Assembly: GCA_964644695.1 (NCBI GenBank)
Contig: CAZXWN010000001.1
Location: 620,001 to 684,000, forward strand
DNA length: 64,000 nt
Direction of reading: 5' to 3'
Origin: CAZXWN01 sp964644695 [NCBI: uncultured bacterium]
Lineage (GTDB): Bacteria; UBP4; UBA4092
Below, one piece after another: positions 9,109 through 18,182 of the stretch. Position 1 is the stretch's first letter, and every line of letters begins with the position of its first letter. The notes beneath the pieces were generated by a model. That model was not told the DNA's origin, did no database searches, and was given only the letters and a program-made list of their open reading frames with translations. A program made the translations under genes and the position numbers.

Positions 9109-9184
9109 TGGTGGAGGATAGCGGGGTCGAACCGCCGGCCTCCTCGTTGCGAACGAGGCGCTCTCCCAACTGAGCTAATCCCCC
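9109..9184 (-). tRNA. tRNA-Ala, anticodon CGC
   Basis: 76 bases including an encoded CCA (9109-9111). Acceptor GGGGGAT pairs with ATCCTCC and contains the G3-U70 pair that identifies alanine tRNAs. The anticodon arm is CCTCG-TTCGCAA-CGAGG, giving anticodon CGC, which reads GCG. The D arm (GCTC/GAGC) and T arm (TTCGACC loop) are complete. It lies 35 bases after the pheS stop, so it may be transcribed with folC-pheS. Confidence 0.95.
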
Positions 9185-9219
9185 ATGATGGAGTCACTTT
9201 ATAGATATTCTAACAAATT

Positions 9220-10638
9220 CTACTTAACTTTAGTACCTGCTGAAACAACCTGTTCAGGAGATAGTATAATTGGTTTTCCATCCTTTGTAGCAGCCAAAAT
9301 CATGCCTCTAGATTCAATTCCCCTAATTTTTCTGGGTTCAAGATTGGTTAGCAAAACCATGTTCTTTCCAATCATATCCTCAGGGGTATAAGACGCTGCA
9401 ATTCCAGCAACAACCTGTCGAGGCTCTGCTTCACCAATATCAATCATCAATCTAAGTAACTTATCAGCTTTTTCTACTTTTTCAGCGGATATAACATTCC
9501 CAATTCTAATGTCCATCTGTGAAAATTGATCATAATTTATAACAGGAATCTGTTCTTCTACAACTGTTTTTTCAACCACAGGTTCTTGTGGAGTTTCCTT
9601 GATTTCTTCCATAATTATTCCCTCGGATAACTGTTTTAAAAATCGAATGTCATTATCATAAAACAAGCGGATATCATCAATCCCGTATTTCAACATGGCT
9701 ATGCGTTCCAGACCAAAACCAAAAGCAAAGCCAGTATAAATTGAAGTATCATATCCAACATGTTTGAATACCTCTGGATCAACCATGCCACACCCGCCTA
9801 ACTCAATCCACCCGGATGTTTTACATACCCGGCATCCTTTTCCTTTACAGAAGAAACAAGACATATGTAATTCAGCACTGGGTTCAGTAAATGGGAAGAA
9901 GTGTGGTGTAAATCTGGTTTTACAATCTTCACCGAACATGGCTTTAACAAAAATGTCCAGTAATCCCTTTAAATCACCCAAGGTAATTCCCTTATCCACC
10001 ATTAATCCTTCAATTTGGTGAAATTGATAATTATGAGTAGCATCTACAGCATCACGACGGAAACAACGCCCAGGAGCTACCATTCGAATTGGGGGTTGTC
10101 GTTTTTCCATTACACGAATTTGAACAGTTGATGTTTGCGTCCTCATCAAATGCTTTTCAGTAATATAAAACGAATCCTGTTCATCACGCGCAGGATGATC
10201 TGCTGGTGTGTTTAGTGCTTCAAAATTATAAAAATCAGTTTCAATTTCAGGGCCAACTTCAACAGTAAACCCCATTGTCCGAAAAATATCTTCAATTTCA
10301 TAACGTACTCTGGTTACTGGATGCAATCCACCCGTAGAAAGTTGGCGACCGGGAACAGTAATATCAAAACTATCCACCGACTTCGCCTTTCCAGCACCAC
10401 TTAAACCAGCTAATTTAGATTCCAACATTGAAGCTATGGAATTCTTTAATTGATTAGCTTGTTGGCCTAATAAAGGCCTTTCTTCAGCAGAAACTGTAGA
10501 TAAAGACCGAAGGATGTCTGTAATTACACCCTTCCGTCCCAGATACTTTGTTTTTAGTTGTTCAAGGTCAGCTGATTGCGTGACTTTTTCAATTAGGTCA
10601 GCTGCTTCTTGTTCTATCTGTTTAATTTTTTCCCGCAT
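9220..10638 (-). CDS. pheS: Phenylalanyl-tRNA synthetase alpha subunit fused to a MetG-type tRNA-binding domain
   Basis: Catalytic alpha subunit that charges tRNA-Phe. Residues ~1-335 are a complete PheS: N-terminal coiled coil, then HPVTRVRYEIEDIFRTMGF, PADHPARDEQDSFYI, motif 2 (RCFRRDAVDATHNYQFHQIE) and motif 3 (GFAFGFGLERIAMLKYGI). After a Glu/Pro/Val-rich linker (~335-360), the last ~108 residues are an EMAPII/OB-fold tRNA-binding domain like the C terminus of methionyl-tRNA synthetase: QFSQMDIRIGNVISAEKVEK, RQVVAGIAASYTPEDMIGK, NLEPRKIRGIESRGMILAA. Normal PheS ends near 340. Start chosen at ATG 10638, preceded by AAAGGA; it overlaps folC by 17 bases. pheT is not in the window. Confidence 0.93.
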   Translation of the reverse strand: MREKIKQIEQEAADLIEKVTQSADLEQLKTKYLGRKGVITDILRSLSTVSAEERPLLGQQANQLKNSIASMLESKLAGLSGAGKAKSVDSFDITVPGRQLSTGGLHPVTRVRYEIEDIFRTMGFTVEVGPEIETDFYNFEALNTPADHPARDEQDSFYITEKHLMRTQTSTVQIRVMEKRQPPIRMVAPGRCFRRDAVDATHNYQFHQIEGLMVDKGITLGDLKGLLDIFVKAMFGEDCKTRFTPHFFPFTEPSAELHMSCFFCKGKGCRVCKTSGWIELGGCGMVDPEVFKHVGYDTSIYTGFAFGFGLERIAMLKYGIDDIRLFYDNDIRFLKQLSEGIIMEEIKETPQEPVVEKTVVEEQIPVINYDQFSQMDIRIGNVISAEKVEKADKLLRLMIDIGEAEPRQVVAGIAASYTPEDMIGKNMVLLTNLEPRKIRGIESRGMILAATKDGKPIILSPEQVVSAGTKVK

Positions 10639-12010
10639 TGAATAAGTCCTTTGATTCAGAACAGAAAATGGGTCGTACTTCTCCGACAATGTATAGGGAT
10701 CCGGTAATACAGACAAGATCATCAGAAGAAGCCATATTTAAAGCATATTCTACTGCATTCTGGGTATCATTGGCAATTTGGACTGGTTTCTCCAGGCTGG
10801 CAACAAACGACTGTAAATATTCAGGTTGTACCGCACGACGGTGATGAGCAGCCGTCAGAACAACCTTATCTGCCAGTGGAATTAATATCTTAAGTAAAGA
10901 TTCCCTTTCTTTGCCCTCAGTTAAACCAACAACCAAAATCAGCTTTTTATACTGAAAATCATTTTTTAAGGATTGGTAGAGGACCTTAGCTCCAGCCTCA
11001 TTATGGGCTCCATCCAGCAATACAATTGGATTATTCTTCACAACTTCCAGGCGGCCAGGCCAACGCATCTGTTCAATTCCTTGATATATTGCCATAATCA
11101 ACTTATTTAAGGGCGATACAATATCAGAAGATTGGCTATTTCCAGACATCATTGCTGTTATAGGGGAATTATCTACCAAAGGCACTGAAGATTCATAGCG
11201 AAATAAATTCAGCAATTCCGCGGCACTTCGGATAGCTAAAGCAGCATTTTCAACCTGATGTCTGCCCAACATTGTTGTTTTAATAGATGATAAGGTCAGG
11301 TATTTACTGGAATAATTAAACTCACCTTTACCAATTTGTTCCGTACAAAAATCATCGGGATAGACCCAAAGGGGTGAGTCCTTTTCCTTTGCTGTTTTCC
11401 GAATGACTTCAAGTGCCGTCCCAGATGCTCCGGTAATTACAGGGATTCCGGGTTTAATAATACCGGCCTTCTCATAAGCAATATCCGCTAAAGAAGTTCC
11501 AAGCTGTTGCATGTGATCATAATCAATATTTGTTATTACACTTAACTCGGGAATAACAACATTGGTTGCATCCAGCCTCCCACCTAAACCAACTTCCAAT
11601 ACAACATAATCAACTGATTTATCAGCAAAATACCTAAGAGATAAAGCTGTAGTCACCTCGAAAAAAGTGGGAGTTAATTCAGGTGAATTATCGAGTATTG
11701 CTTTTATCTTTTCAACTTGTTTAACCAATTCATCAGGCGAAATTGAAACTCTATTTATACGGATTCTTTCCTCAAAAAATGACAAATGGGGAGACGTGTA
11801 GAGCCCTGTCTTATAACCAGCACATTCAAGTATATTTGCCAGATAACAAGATACGGAACCCTTACCATTTGTGCCAGCTATATGGATAAATTTCAACTGT
11901 TTCTCAGGATTGCCCAACAGGTTAAGCAATTGTCTGATATTGTCCAAACCCAGCTTAATTCCGTAGAGTTCAAATTGATATAAGTATTCCAGCGCCTGAG
12001 AATAATCCAT
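10622..12010 (-). CDS. folC: Dihydrofolate synthase / folylpolyglutamate synthase
   Basis: Mur-ligase-family enzyme that adds glutamate to dihydropteroate and to reduced folates in the cytoplasm. The 462 residues carry the P-loop HIAGTNGKGSVSCYLANI, YTSPHLSFFEERIRIN, the EVGLGGRLDATNV segment and the second-domain MRWPGRLEVVK and LLDGAHNEAGAK. Length is slightly above the usual ~430. It is the first gene of folC-pheS-tRNA-Ala on the minus strand and is divergent from the PAP2-GT39 gene, with 46 bases between starts. Confidence 0.93.
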   Translation of the reverse strand: MDYSQALEYLYQFELYGIKLGLDNIRQLLNLLGNPEKQLKFIHIAGTNGKGSVSCYLANILECAGYKTGLYTSPHLSFFEERIRINRVSISPDELVKQVEKIKAILDNSPELTPTFFEVTTALSLRYFADKSVDYVVLEVGLGGRLDATNVVIPELSVITNIDYDHMQQLGTSLADIAYEKAGIIKPGIPVITGASGTALEVIRKTAKEKDSPLWVYPDDFCTEQIGKGEFNYSSKYLTLSSIKTTMLGRHQVENAALAIRSAAELLNLFRYESSVPLVDNSPITAMMSGNSQSSDIVSPLNKLIMAIYQGIEQMRWPGRLEVVKNNPIVLLDGAHNEAGAKVLYQSLKNDFQYKKLILVVGLTEGKERESLLKILIPLADKVVLTAAHHRRAVQPEYLQSFVASLEKPVQIANDTQNAVEYALNMASSDDLVCITGSLYIVGEVRPIFCSESKDLFNAGKN

Positions 12011-12056
12011 ATAATCACCAATAAAGAGGAGTAAATCAAGATATAATGAATAGTTT

Positions 12057-14153
12057 ATGATAAACCAATTCGATTCATCTATGTTTCACCTAATCAATCA
12101 AGTTTGGGTTAATCCTAATTTGGATATGTTATTCAAAGGGATTAATCAAAACATATTTTTGTATTTTTCCATCGGAATAATTGCTTCTTTGGTATGGTTC
12201 AAGGGTGGCAAAGAAGGAAAAATCACTCTTCTCTTATCAGTTCTGGCTTTTGCACTTAATGATGGAATTTCTCATCTAATAAAAGATTGGGTCAAAAGAC
12301 CGCGCCCTTTTCTGATAGAAGATTCGTACAACATATTAGTCGGAATGGGTAAATCCTATTCTTTTCCATCGTCCCATTCATCAAATGCCATGGCATTCAC
12401 TATTCCCATTCTGCTTTCTCAGATAAAGAAAAGTAAATCCTGGTTTGCTCTTCTACTTATCCCTCTTCTTGTTGGTTATTCAAGGATTTATGTTGGGGTG
12501 CACTATCCTTCTGATGTTTTAGCCGGGTTCCTGATAGGTGGAGTAACTGGGTATTTAATTTATATATGGAATCAGAAGTATCCATTCTTCTCACAGAATA
12601 CAGATGGTAAATGGACTTTCAACTTCAAATCAATTTTCTATCTCCTCTTAATTGGTGTTACATTATACCGCTTGATTTTTATTTCTGATCCTGACAATAC
12701 GCTGACTGCCGAAGAAGCCCAGTATTGGGATTGGTCCCGTAATCTTGATTTCAGCTATTACTCTAAGCCCCCCCTCATTGCCTTCATTATTAAGTTATGC
12801 ACATTAACGTGGGGAAATACAGCATTTGCAGTACGTATGGGCCCTATTATTATTTCCATTTTATTGGCGTTATCCACCTATTATTTGGCTGACAAAATCT
12901 ACAAAAACAGTAAAGTATGTCTTAGCGCTGTCGTGTTATTCAGTCTTGCACCACTCTTTGCAGCAGGTGCACTCCTGATGACAACAGATACCCCACAAGT
13001 ACTCTTTTGGGGACTGTCCATCTTATCGTTTTATATGGCAGTCTTTGAAAAGAAGACCGTCCATTGGTACGGCTTGGGACTTTGGTTTGGTCTTGGAATG
13101 TTAAGCAAATACACGATGGTTCTTTTAGCTCCATGTTTACTTCTTTTCCTTTTAACCAGTACAGAGTACAGGTTTTGGATTTTCAGAAAAGAACCCTATC
13201 TGGCCGCACTTATTACAACACTTCTGTTCTTACCAGTAGTGTATTGGAACTGGTCACACAACTGGGTAACATTCCGACATGTGGCCGGTCAGGCACATGC
13301 ACATGATGGCTTTACAATCCAATGGAAACAGTTTGGAGATTTTCTTGGTTCACAAATTGGAGTAATAAATCCGCTTTTCTTTATTCCGATGATTTATTTC
13401 TCTTATGTATGGTTAAGAGATTTTAAAAACAGACGGAACAAGCCAGAAATGATGCTTTTATGGACATCATTCCCTGTTCTGGGATTTTTCTTGTTAAAAA
13501 GCCTCCAGGGAAAGGTTGAAGCCAATTGGGCCAGTACAGCCTATTATGGATGGTTGTTATTTTTAGCTGGAGAAGTTGTCCATTACCATCAAAACATTTC
13601 TTCAAAAAAGAAAAAAATAAGGTTTTACATTTTCTCTGTATCGGCGGTCTTGGTTGGTCTTATCATGACCGTTTTAATCCATGATACAAAACTCCTGTAT
13701 AAAAAAGGGTTAATAACCAACCCACGAAAAGATCCAACCACAAGACTTTACGGTTGGAATCAATTAGGCGATCAGGTTGATAGTATACGAAAGAAAATGC
13801 CCAATCCAAATTCCACATTTTTCTTTACAGACTATTACCAACTGGCTTCCGAATTAGCTTTTTATGTGCCTGGGCAACCAAGAACATACACAGTCATCTT
13901 TGGTGATCGCCGTATGTCCCAATATGATATTTGGGGTGGTATTGAACAGAATAAAGGCAAAAATGGAATTTTTATTACCGAATATATGGATTTGGGTAAT
14001 GATTCGACACTACGAAATGCCTTCGCCACCGTTGCGCCATATCAGATAATTACAGTTATGCGACACAATATGCTTGTAAAAACATACTATGCCTATCCCT
14101 GTTATGGTTACAAGGGAGTGACTATCGGCAAAGCCCAACCTGAGAGGTATTAA
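12057..14153 (+). CDS. Fusion of PAP2 lipid phosphatase and GT39 (ArnT-like) glycosyltransferase
   Basis: Two integral membrane enzymes in one 698-residue chain. Residues ~1-185 are a PAP2 phosphatase with the three-part signature KDWVKRPRPF, FPSSHSSNAMAF and YSRIYVGVHYPSDVLAG, typical of undecaprenyl-pyrophosphate or lipid phosphatases. Residues ~200-698 form a dolichyl-P-mannose-like GT39 with a periplasmic acidic motif (LTAEEAQYWDWSRN, then YYSKPPLIAFIIKL) and about ten further helices. GT39 enzymes use polyprenyl-phosphate sugars outside the membrane. The next genes encode a polyprenyl-phosphate sugar synthase and a flippase-like protein, so lipid A, glycan or protein glycosylation with carrier recycling is the likely role (inference). 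No obvious Shine-Dalgarno precedes the ATG. Confidence 0.85.
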   Translation: MINQFDSSMFHLINQVWVNPNLDMLFKGINQNIFLYFSIGIIASLVWFKGGKEGKITLLLSVLAFALNDGISHLIKDWVKRPRPFLIEDSYNILVGMGKSYSFPSSHSSNAMAFTIPILLSQIKKSKSWFALLLIPLLVGYSRIYVGVHYPSDVLAGFLIGGVTGYLIYIWNQKYPFFSQNTDGKWTFNFKSIFYLLLIGVTLYRLIFISDPDNTLTAEEAQYWDWSRNLDFSYYSKPPLIAFIIKLCTLTWGNTAFAVRMGPIIISILLALSTYYLADKIYKNSKVCLSAVVLFSLAPLFAAGALLMTTDTPQVLFWGLSILSFYMAVFEKKTVHWYGLGLWFGLGMLSKYTMVLLAPCLLLFLLTSTEYRFWIFRKEPYLAALITTLLFLPVVYWNWSHNWVTFRHVAGQAHAHDGFTIQWKQFGDFLGSQIGVINPLFFIPMIYFSYVWLRDFKNRRNKPEMMLLWTSFPVLGFFLLKSLQGKVEANWASTAYYGWLLFLAGEVVHYHQNISSKKKKIRFYIFSVSAVLVGLIMTVLIHDTKLLYKKGLITNPRKDPTTRLYGWNQLGDQVDSIRKKMPNPNSTFFFTDYYQLASELAFYVPGQPRTYTVIFGDRRMSQYDIWGGIEQNKGKNGIFITEYMDLGNDSTLRNAFATVAPYQIITVMRHNMLVKTYYAYPCYGYKGVTIGKAQPERY

Positions 14154-14157
14154 TCTT

Positions 14158-15108
14158 ATGTTAGAACAAAAACTTGATTTATCCATCATTATTCCCCTTC
14201 TGAATGAAGAAGAAAGCGTCATCGAACTCCATCGGCAGGTTAATAGTGTCTTAAAAACATTAGGCCGCTCCTATGAAATTATATGTGTTGATGATGGAAG
14301 TACAGATAAAACGGCCGCACTTTTGTCAGGATTAAACGACCCCAATCTGGTTATCATTCGGCTTCGACGAAGATTTGGACAAACCGCCGCCATGTCCGCA
14401 GGGCTGGACCATGCTCAAGGCGAAGTCATAATCATGATGGATGGCGATCTTCAAAATGACCCGCAAGATATTCCCCGATTATTGGATAAAATGCAGGAAG
14501 GATACGATATCGTCAGTGGCTGGAGAAAGAACCGGAAAGATGCTTTCATTTCCAGAACACTCCCCTCCAGAATTGCCAACTGGCTTATAGGATTCATGAC
14601 AGGTGTAAAACTTCATGATTATGGATGTTCCCTCAAAGCCTATCATCGGGATGTCATGAAAGACCTGAAACTGTATGGTGAAATGCATCGATTTATCCCT
14701 GCATTAGCCAGCTGGTATGGGGCAAATGTTGCAGAAATCCCAGTCACCCACCATCCCCGTCAATTTGGAAAAAGTAAGTATTCCATTACACGAGTAACCC
14801 GGGTTGTTCTGGATTTATTAACCGTTAAGTTCTTACTATCCTTCATTACCAAACCCCTGCAGATATTTGGAATATTTGGTTTAAGTTCATTTTCCATAGG
14901 CACTTTGATTTGCCTGTATCTTTCTTTCTTAAAGCTAGTCCTTCAACACCAAATCGGAAACCGCCCTCTTTTATGGCTGGGCGTTTTATTGATTATTGTT
15001 GGGATCCAACTGATAATATTTGGTTTGTTGGCTGAAATGTTGGCACGAACTTATTTCGAATCTCAATCAAAGAAAATCTATGCAATCAGGGAAGTTATTC
15101 AGAAATAA
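14158..15108 (+). CDS. Polyprenyl-phosphate glycosyltransferase, GT2 (GtrB/ArnC/DPM1-like)
   Basis: Transfers a sugar from a nucleotide donor to undecaprenyl phosphate at the inner face of the membrane. The 316 residues have the GT-A domain with SIIIPLLNEEESV, ICVDDGSTDKTAAL, the DXD-like MMDGDLQNDPQDIPRLLD and GWRKNRKDAF, then two C-terminal helices (about 235-260 and 270-300) as in GtrB and ArnC. It starts 4 bases after the PAP2-GT39 gene and would supply that enzyme's lipid-linked sugar donor. The sugar is not determinable. Confidence 0.9.
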   Translation: MLEQKLDLSIIIPLLNEEESVIELHRQVNSVLKTLGRSYEIICVDDGSTDKTAALLSGLNDPNLVIIRLRRRFGQTAAMSAGLDHAQGEVIIMMDGDLQNDPQDIPRLLDKMQEGYDIVSGWRKNRKDAFISRTLPSRIANWLIGFMTGVKLHDYGCSLKAYHRDVMKDLKLYGEMHRFIPALASWYGANVAEIPVTHHPRQFGKSKYSITRVTRVVLDLLTVKFLLSFITKPLQIFGIFGLSSFSIGTLICLYLSFLKLVLQHQIGNRPLLWLGVLLIIVGIQLIIFGLLAEMLARTYFESQSKKIYAIREVIQK

Positions 15109-15110
15109 TC

Positions 15111-16145
15111 GTGAAAAAACATTTATTTTTAATCATCAAATTTACAATTACTATTGGAATCCTGCTCTATTTGTATTTTGAAATAGAGTGGCAGGACATG
15201 CAGCAAACATTAACTCACGCCAGTGCCAGTATGCTTATTCTGGCGATTTTAATTTATGCCGCCAGTCAGTTCCTCAACACCTATAAATGGTCTGTTCTTT
15301 TACACTCTCACGGTCCCCGGCATCCAATGAGAAGACTTTTAACCTATAACTTTATTGGGATGTTTTGCAATACTTTCATGCCAGGCATGGTGGGGGGAGA
15401 TGTGCAAAAGTGTTACGCTGTTTTTCGCGATGAGAAGAAAAGAAGTGGCGAACAGGGTCTCCCGAAAGGTCGACTGCCTGAAATTATAAGCAGCATTCTG
15501 GTAGCTCGAATCACGGGTGTATTAGCCATGATCTGGCAGGCAAACCTCGCCTATTTCTTTTTGTTCCCCCATTTAGATATTTACAAAAATTCAAACAACC
15601 CTTTCCTTAAAATCATCCTGCCATACATTCTATTGGGACTTCTGGCGGGAACAGTTCTGTTTTTTATTATTCCCAGATTCTTTAATTTCAATGTGCATCA
15701 ACATGAAACGAAAACAGGTCTTCTCAATAAGTTAATAAACCCAATAAAGAGAATGGCCATGAATGTTAGAGGCTATGTTGAAAATTGGCGGTTGATTGTA
15801 TATGTGATGATTCTTTCTCTGATTTTTCAGGGAATTATGAATTTCATATATGCACTGGTTGGGATGTCTCTTCATCTGCCCGTTTCCTGGATTTACTATT
15901 TTATTGCAATTCCTCTGGTTACTTTGATCTCATCAATACCCATTAGTATCAGTGGATTTGGTGTTAGAGAAGGCGCTATGGCGACATTTTTCAGTTTCGT
16001 TGGAGTGGGTACAGCTGAAGCAGTTTTATTGTCATTTTCAGTTGTCTTTGTTTCAATTGTTCCTTCTCTATTTGGCGGATTACTTCTCCTGAAGGAAGGT
16101 TTTTTTGTGCAGCCGAGCAAGTCTGAATTAGAGGGAGATGAGTAG
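15111..16145 (+). CDS. Flippase-like / lysylphosphatidylglycerol synthase TM-domain protein (UPF0104)
   Basis: Integral membrane protein, 344 residues with about eight helices, of the LPG_synthase_TM (PF03706) type. The family pattern includes YNFIGMFCNTFMPGMVGGDV near residue 85, SSILVARITGVLAMI near 125 and the late SIPISISGFGVREGAMATFF. Members often sit beside glycosyltransferases and may move or bind lipid-linked substrates, but the activity is unproven. GTG start at 15111, two bases after the GT2 stop; the stop overlaps the next start by one base. The context makes this the third part of the lipid-glycosylation module. Confidence 0.8.
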   Translation: MKKHLFLIIKFTITIGILLYLYFEIEWQDMQQTLTHASASMLILAILIYAASQFLNTYKWSVLLHSHGPRHPMRRLLTYNFIGMFCNTFMPGMVGGDVQKCYAVFRDEKKRSGEQGLPKGRLPEIISSILVARITGVLAMIWQANLAYFFLFPHLDIYKNSNNPFLKIILPYILLGLLAGTVLFFIIPRFFNFNVHQHETKTGLLNKLINPIKRMAMNVRGYVENWRLIVYVMILSLIFQGIMNFIYALVGMSLHLPVSWIYYFIAIPLVTLISSIPISISGFGVREGAMATFFSFVGVGTAEAVLLSFSVVFVSIVPSLFGGLLLLKEGFFVQPSKSELEGDE

Positions 16146-17113
16146 TGTCGATTATAAAACCCAGACACATTGAACCCGGATGTACCATTGGATTGGTAGC
16201 CCCATCAGGTCCGGCTGTTCGGTCGAAAGACACACCTCCAGGCACGTTGCCTGATCATTTACAAAAGGGCATTGATTATCTTCATCATCTCGGTTACAAA
16301 GTTAAAGTTGGAAGAAATGCTCTTAATCGAAGAGGCTATCTGGCGGGAACAGATCAAGAACGATTACATGATTTTCATGCCTTCATTAGTGACCCTGCCA
16401 TTGATGCGGTATTCTGCCTTGCCGGGGGATATGGTACTCCCCGATTGCTTCCTGATTTAGACATGGATTTAATCCATAATAATCCCAAGATTATTGAAGG
16501 ATATAGTGATATAACGGCTCTCCTGACATCCATACATGACCATACAGGTTTGGTTACTTTTCATGGACCCATGGCAAATTGGGATTTTGGCAGAGACATT
16601 GACTATAACCGAGAGGGCCTGTGGAATGTCATGTCCAAGACACTTCCCCACGGCCCACTTTCTATTCCTGAGAATTTCACAAAACCCCAGACTATCATTC
16701 CAGGCGTTGTTTCCGGGAAATTAGTCGGCGGGAATCTTTCATTATTGGTAACCACCCTGGGAACACCTTGGGAAATCAATACGGAAGATTGCGTTCTATT
16801 TATTGAAGATGTAGAAGAAGCCCCTTACCGCTTTGACAGAATGATGAATCAACTTCGATTAGCAGGGAAATTGGAACAGGCCAAGGGATTTATTATCGGT
16901 GAATGTGTAAATTGTATCCCTTCATCTGAAGACTCCCCTTCCTTAACGCTTGAAGAAGTCCTGGATGATTACCTTCTGCCGTTAAATAAGCCCTGTATTT
17001 ATCCATATCCCTGTGGGCATGGCACATACAAAGTCACACTACCCTTGGGTATCAATTGCACCCTGGATGCAACTCAGGCAGTACTGTCTCTGGATGAATC
17101 AGCAGTCTTGTAG
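16145..17113 (+). CDS. Peptidase S66 family, LD-carboxypeptidase (LdcA-like)
   Basis: Cytoplasmic serine peptidase that removes the terminal D-alanine from murein tetrapeptides during cell-wall recycling (known for E. coli LdcA). The 322 residues show the nucleophile Ser in IIEGYSDITALLTSIH, the Glu in VLFIEDVEEAPYRFDRMMNQ and the late His in YPCGHGTYKVTLPLG, a complete Ser-Glu-His triad. The opening KPRHIEPGCTIGLVAPSGP is typical. GTG start at 16145 shares its G with the previous TAG, so translation is coupled to the flippase-like gene. Confidence 0.9.
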   Translation: MSIIKPRHIEPGCTIGLVAPSGPAVRSKDTPPGTLPDHLQKGIDYLHHLGYKVKVGRNALNRRGYLAGTDQERLHDFHAFISDPAIDAVFCLAGGYGTPRLLPDLDMDLIHNNPKIIEGYSDITALLTSIHDHTGLVTFHGPMANWDFGRDIDYNREGLWNVMSKTLPHGPLSIPENFTKPQTIIPGVVSGKLVGGNLSLLVTTLGTPWEINTEDCVLFIEDVEEAPYRFDRMMNQLRLAGKLEQAKGFIIGECVNCIPSSEDSPSLTLEEVLDDYLLPLNKPCIYPYPCGHGTYKVTLPLGINCTLDATQAVLSLDESAVL

Positions 17114-17131
17114 ATAAGAAAGGGATATCCG

Positions 17132-18010
17132 ATGTTTATTGGAAACAAAACGGTATCAGGATTTTCTTTACGGATGTATCAGGTGGGGAATCTCCACCTT
17201 GGAATCCCAACGGATATAGGGCCCAGGATACTCTATCTGGCACATCAAAATCGACCTGAAGACAATCTGTTTTCCATTTTACCCAATGCAGGTCGTCAGA
17301 CAGACGAGGGATTTTGGCATCTATATGGTGGGCACCGGTTATGGGCCGCTCCAGAAGCCTTTCCTCGAACCTACTCGCTGGATAATCGACCCATTATCTT
17401 ATCTGAAGATGATAAGGGCATCACTCTTGAAAGTGAACCCGAACCACTGGCAGGGATTGATAAAAAATTAATCATCATGCCCCATTCTTCCGGGGGGATA
17501 AAGATTATTCACCGAATTCAAAATAAGGGATTATGGCCAATCCAATTAGCATGCTGGGCACTCAGTGTGATGCAACCAAACGGAACCGCTGTACTTCCTA
17601 TTACTCCACAACCCGTTGATGTGGACAACCTCTTGCCCGACAGAACACTCACAATCTGGCCCTATACTGACTTGAAAGATTCAAGATTATCTTTCCATAA
17701 TGACAGAATCGTTATTCAACAAAATCCGAAATTAAAACCTCCTCTTAAAATAGGAACACGAGCAAACCCACCGGCAGGTTATTACTATTGGAATGGATTA
17801 CTTTTCAAGAAGGAAAATAGAATCCTGCCCGATGCAAATTATCCCGATGGAAATTCAACCTTCGAAGTTTACACCTCTTCAGAAATGCTGGAGTTGGAAA
17901 CACTAGGACCCCTGACCTTACTGGAACCGGAACAGGAAACGCAATCCATCGAAATCTGGAATGTTTACGAAACTGATAAATTCATCCCCGAAACCGAGAA
18001 ACTGACTTAG
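17132..18010 (+). CDS. Conserved hypothetical protein, DUF4380-like
   Basis: 292 residues, no signal peptide and no membrane helix. The N-terminal GNLHLGIPTDIGPRILYLAH, then FWHLYGGHRLWAAPEAFPRT and later GTRANPPAGYYYWNGLLFKK resemble DUF4380 proteins, which are thought to have a galactose-mutarotase-like beta fold and perhaps bind carbohydrate. The His/Arg/Trp cluster GGHRLWAAPE could be an active or binding site (inference). It follows the LD-carboxypeptidase by 18 bases, with GAAAGGGATA before the ATG, and ends the plus-strand run. Confidence 0.6.
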   Translation: MFIGNKTVSGFSLRMYQVGNLHLGIPTDIGPRILYLAHQNRPEDNLFSILPNAGRQTDEGFWHLYGGHRLWAAPEAFPRTYSLDNRPIILSEDDKGITLESEPEPLAGIDKKLIIMPHSSGGIKIIHRIQNKGLWPIQLACWALSVMQPNGTAVLPITPQPVDVDNLLPDRTLTIWPYTDLKDSRLSFHNDRIVIQQNPKLKPPLKIGTRANPPAGYYYWNGLLFKKENRILPDANYPDGNSTFEVYTSSEMLELETLGPLTLLEPEQETQSIEIWNVYETDKFIPETEKLT

Positions 18011-18112
18011 CACCGATTTGACAATACCTTTTATGTAAGTCGGAAAAACGAATCAGAAACGAAGAGGGTGGGTCTGAAAAAAGCCTTTTTTCCGGTAAAG
18101 CTCTGAACGTTT

Positions 18113-18139
18113 CACGGAGCTGCTCGAAATAGCTCCGTG
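18113..18139. repeat. Perfect 9-bp inverted repeat in a gene-free gap
   Basis: CACGGAGCT (18113-18121) and AGCTCCGTG (18131-18139) around a 9-base loop, in the gap between the convergent DUF4380-like and thermonuclease genes. It lacks a T-tract on either side, so a simple intrinsic terminator is doubtful. A looser CGTTCTT/AAGAACG repeat follows at about 18147-18173. Possibly a bidirectional transcription end or a dispersed repeat. Confidence 0.5.
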
Positions 18140-18182
18140 GATGGTTCGTTCTTGAAAAAAATCAAATAAGAACGGGGAGAGT

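Noticed and set aside
10639-10722. Longer start for pheS, adding 28 residues
   Set aside because: The extra residues lie inside folC and match nothing in PheS; the ATG at 10638 has AAAGGA in front and begins at the usual place.
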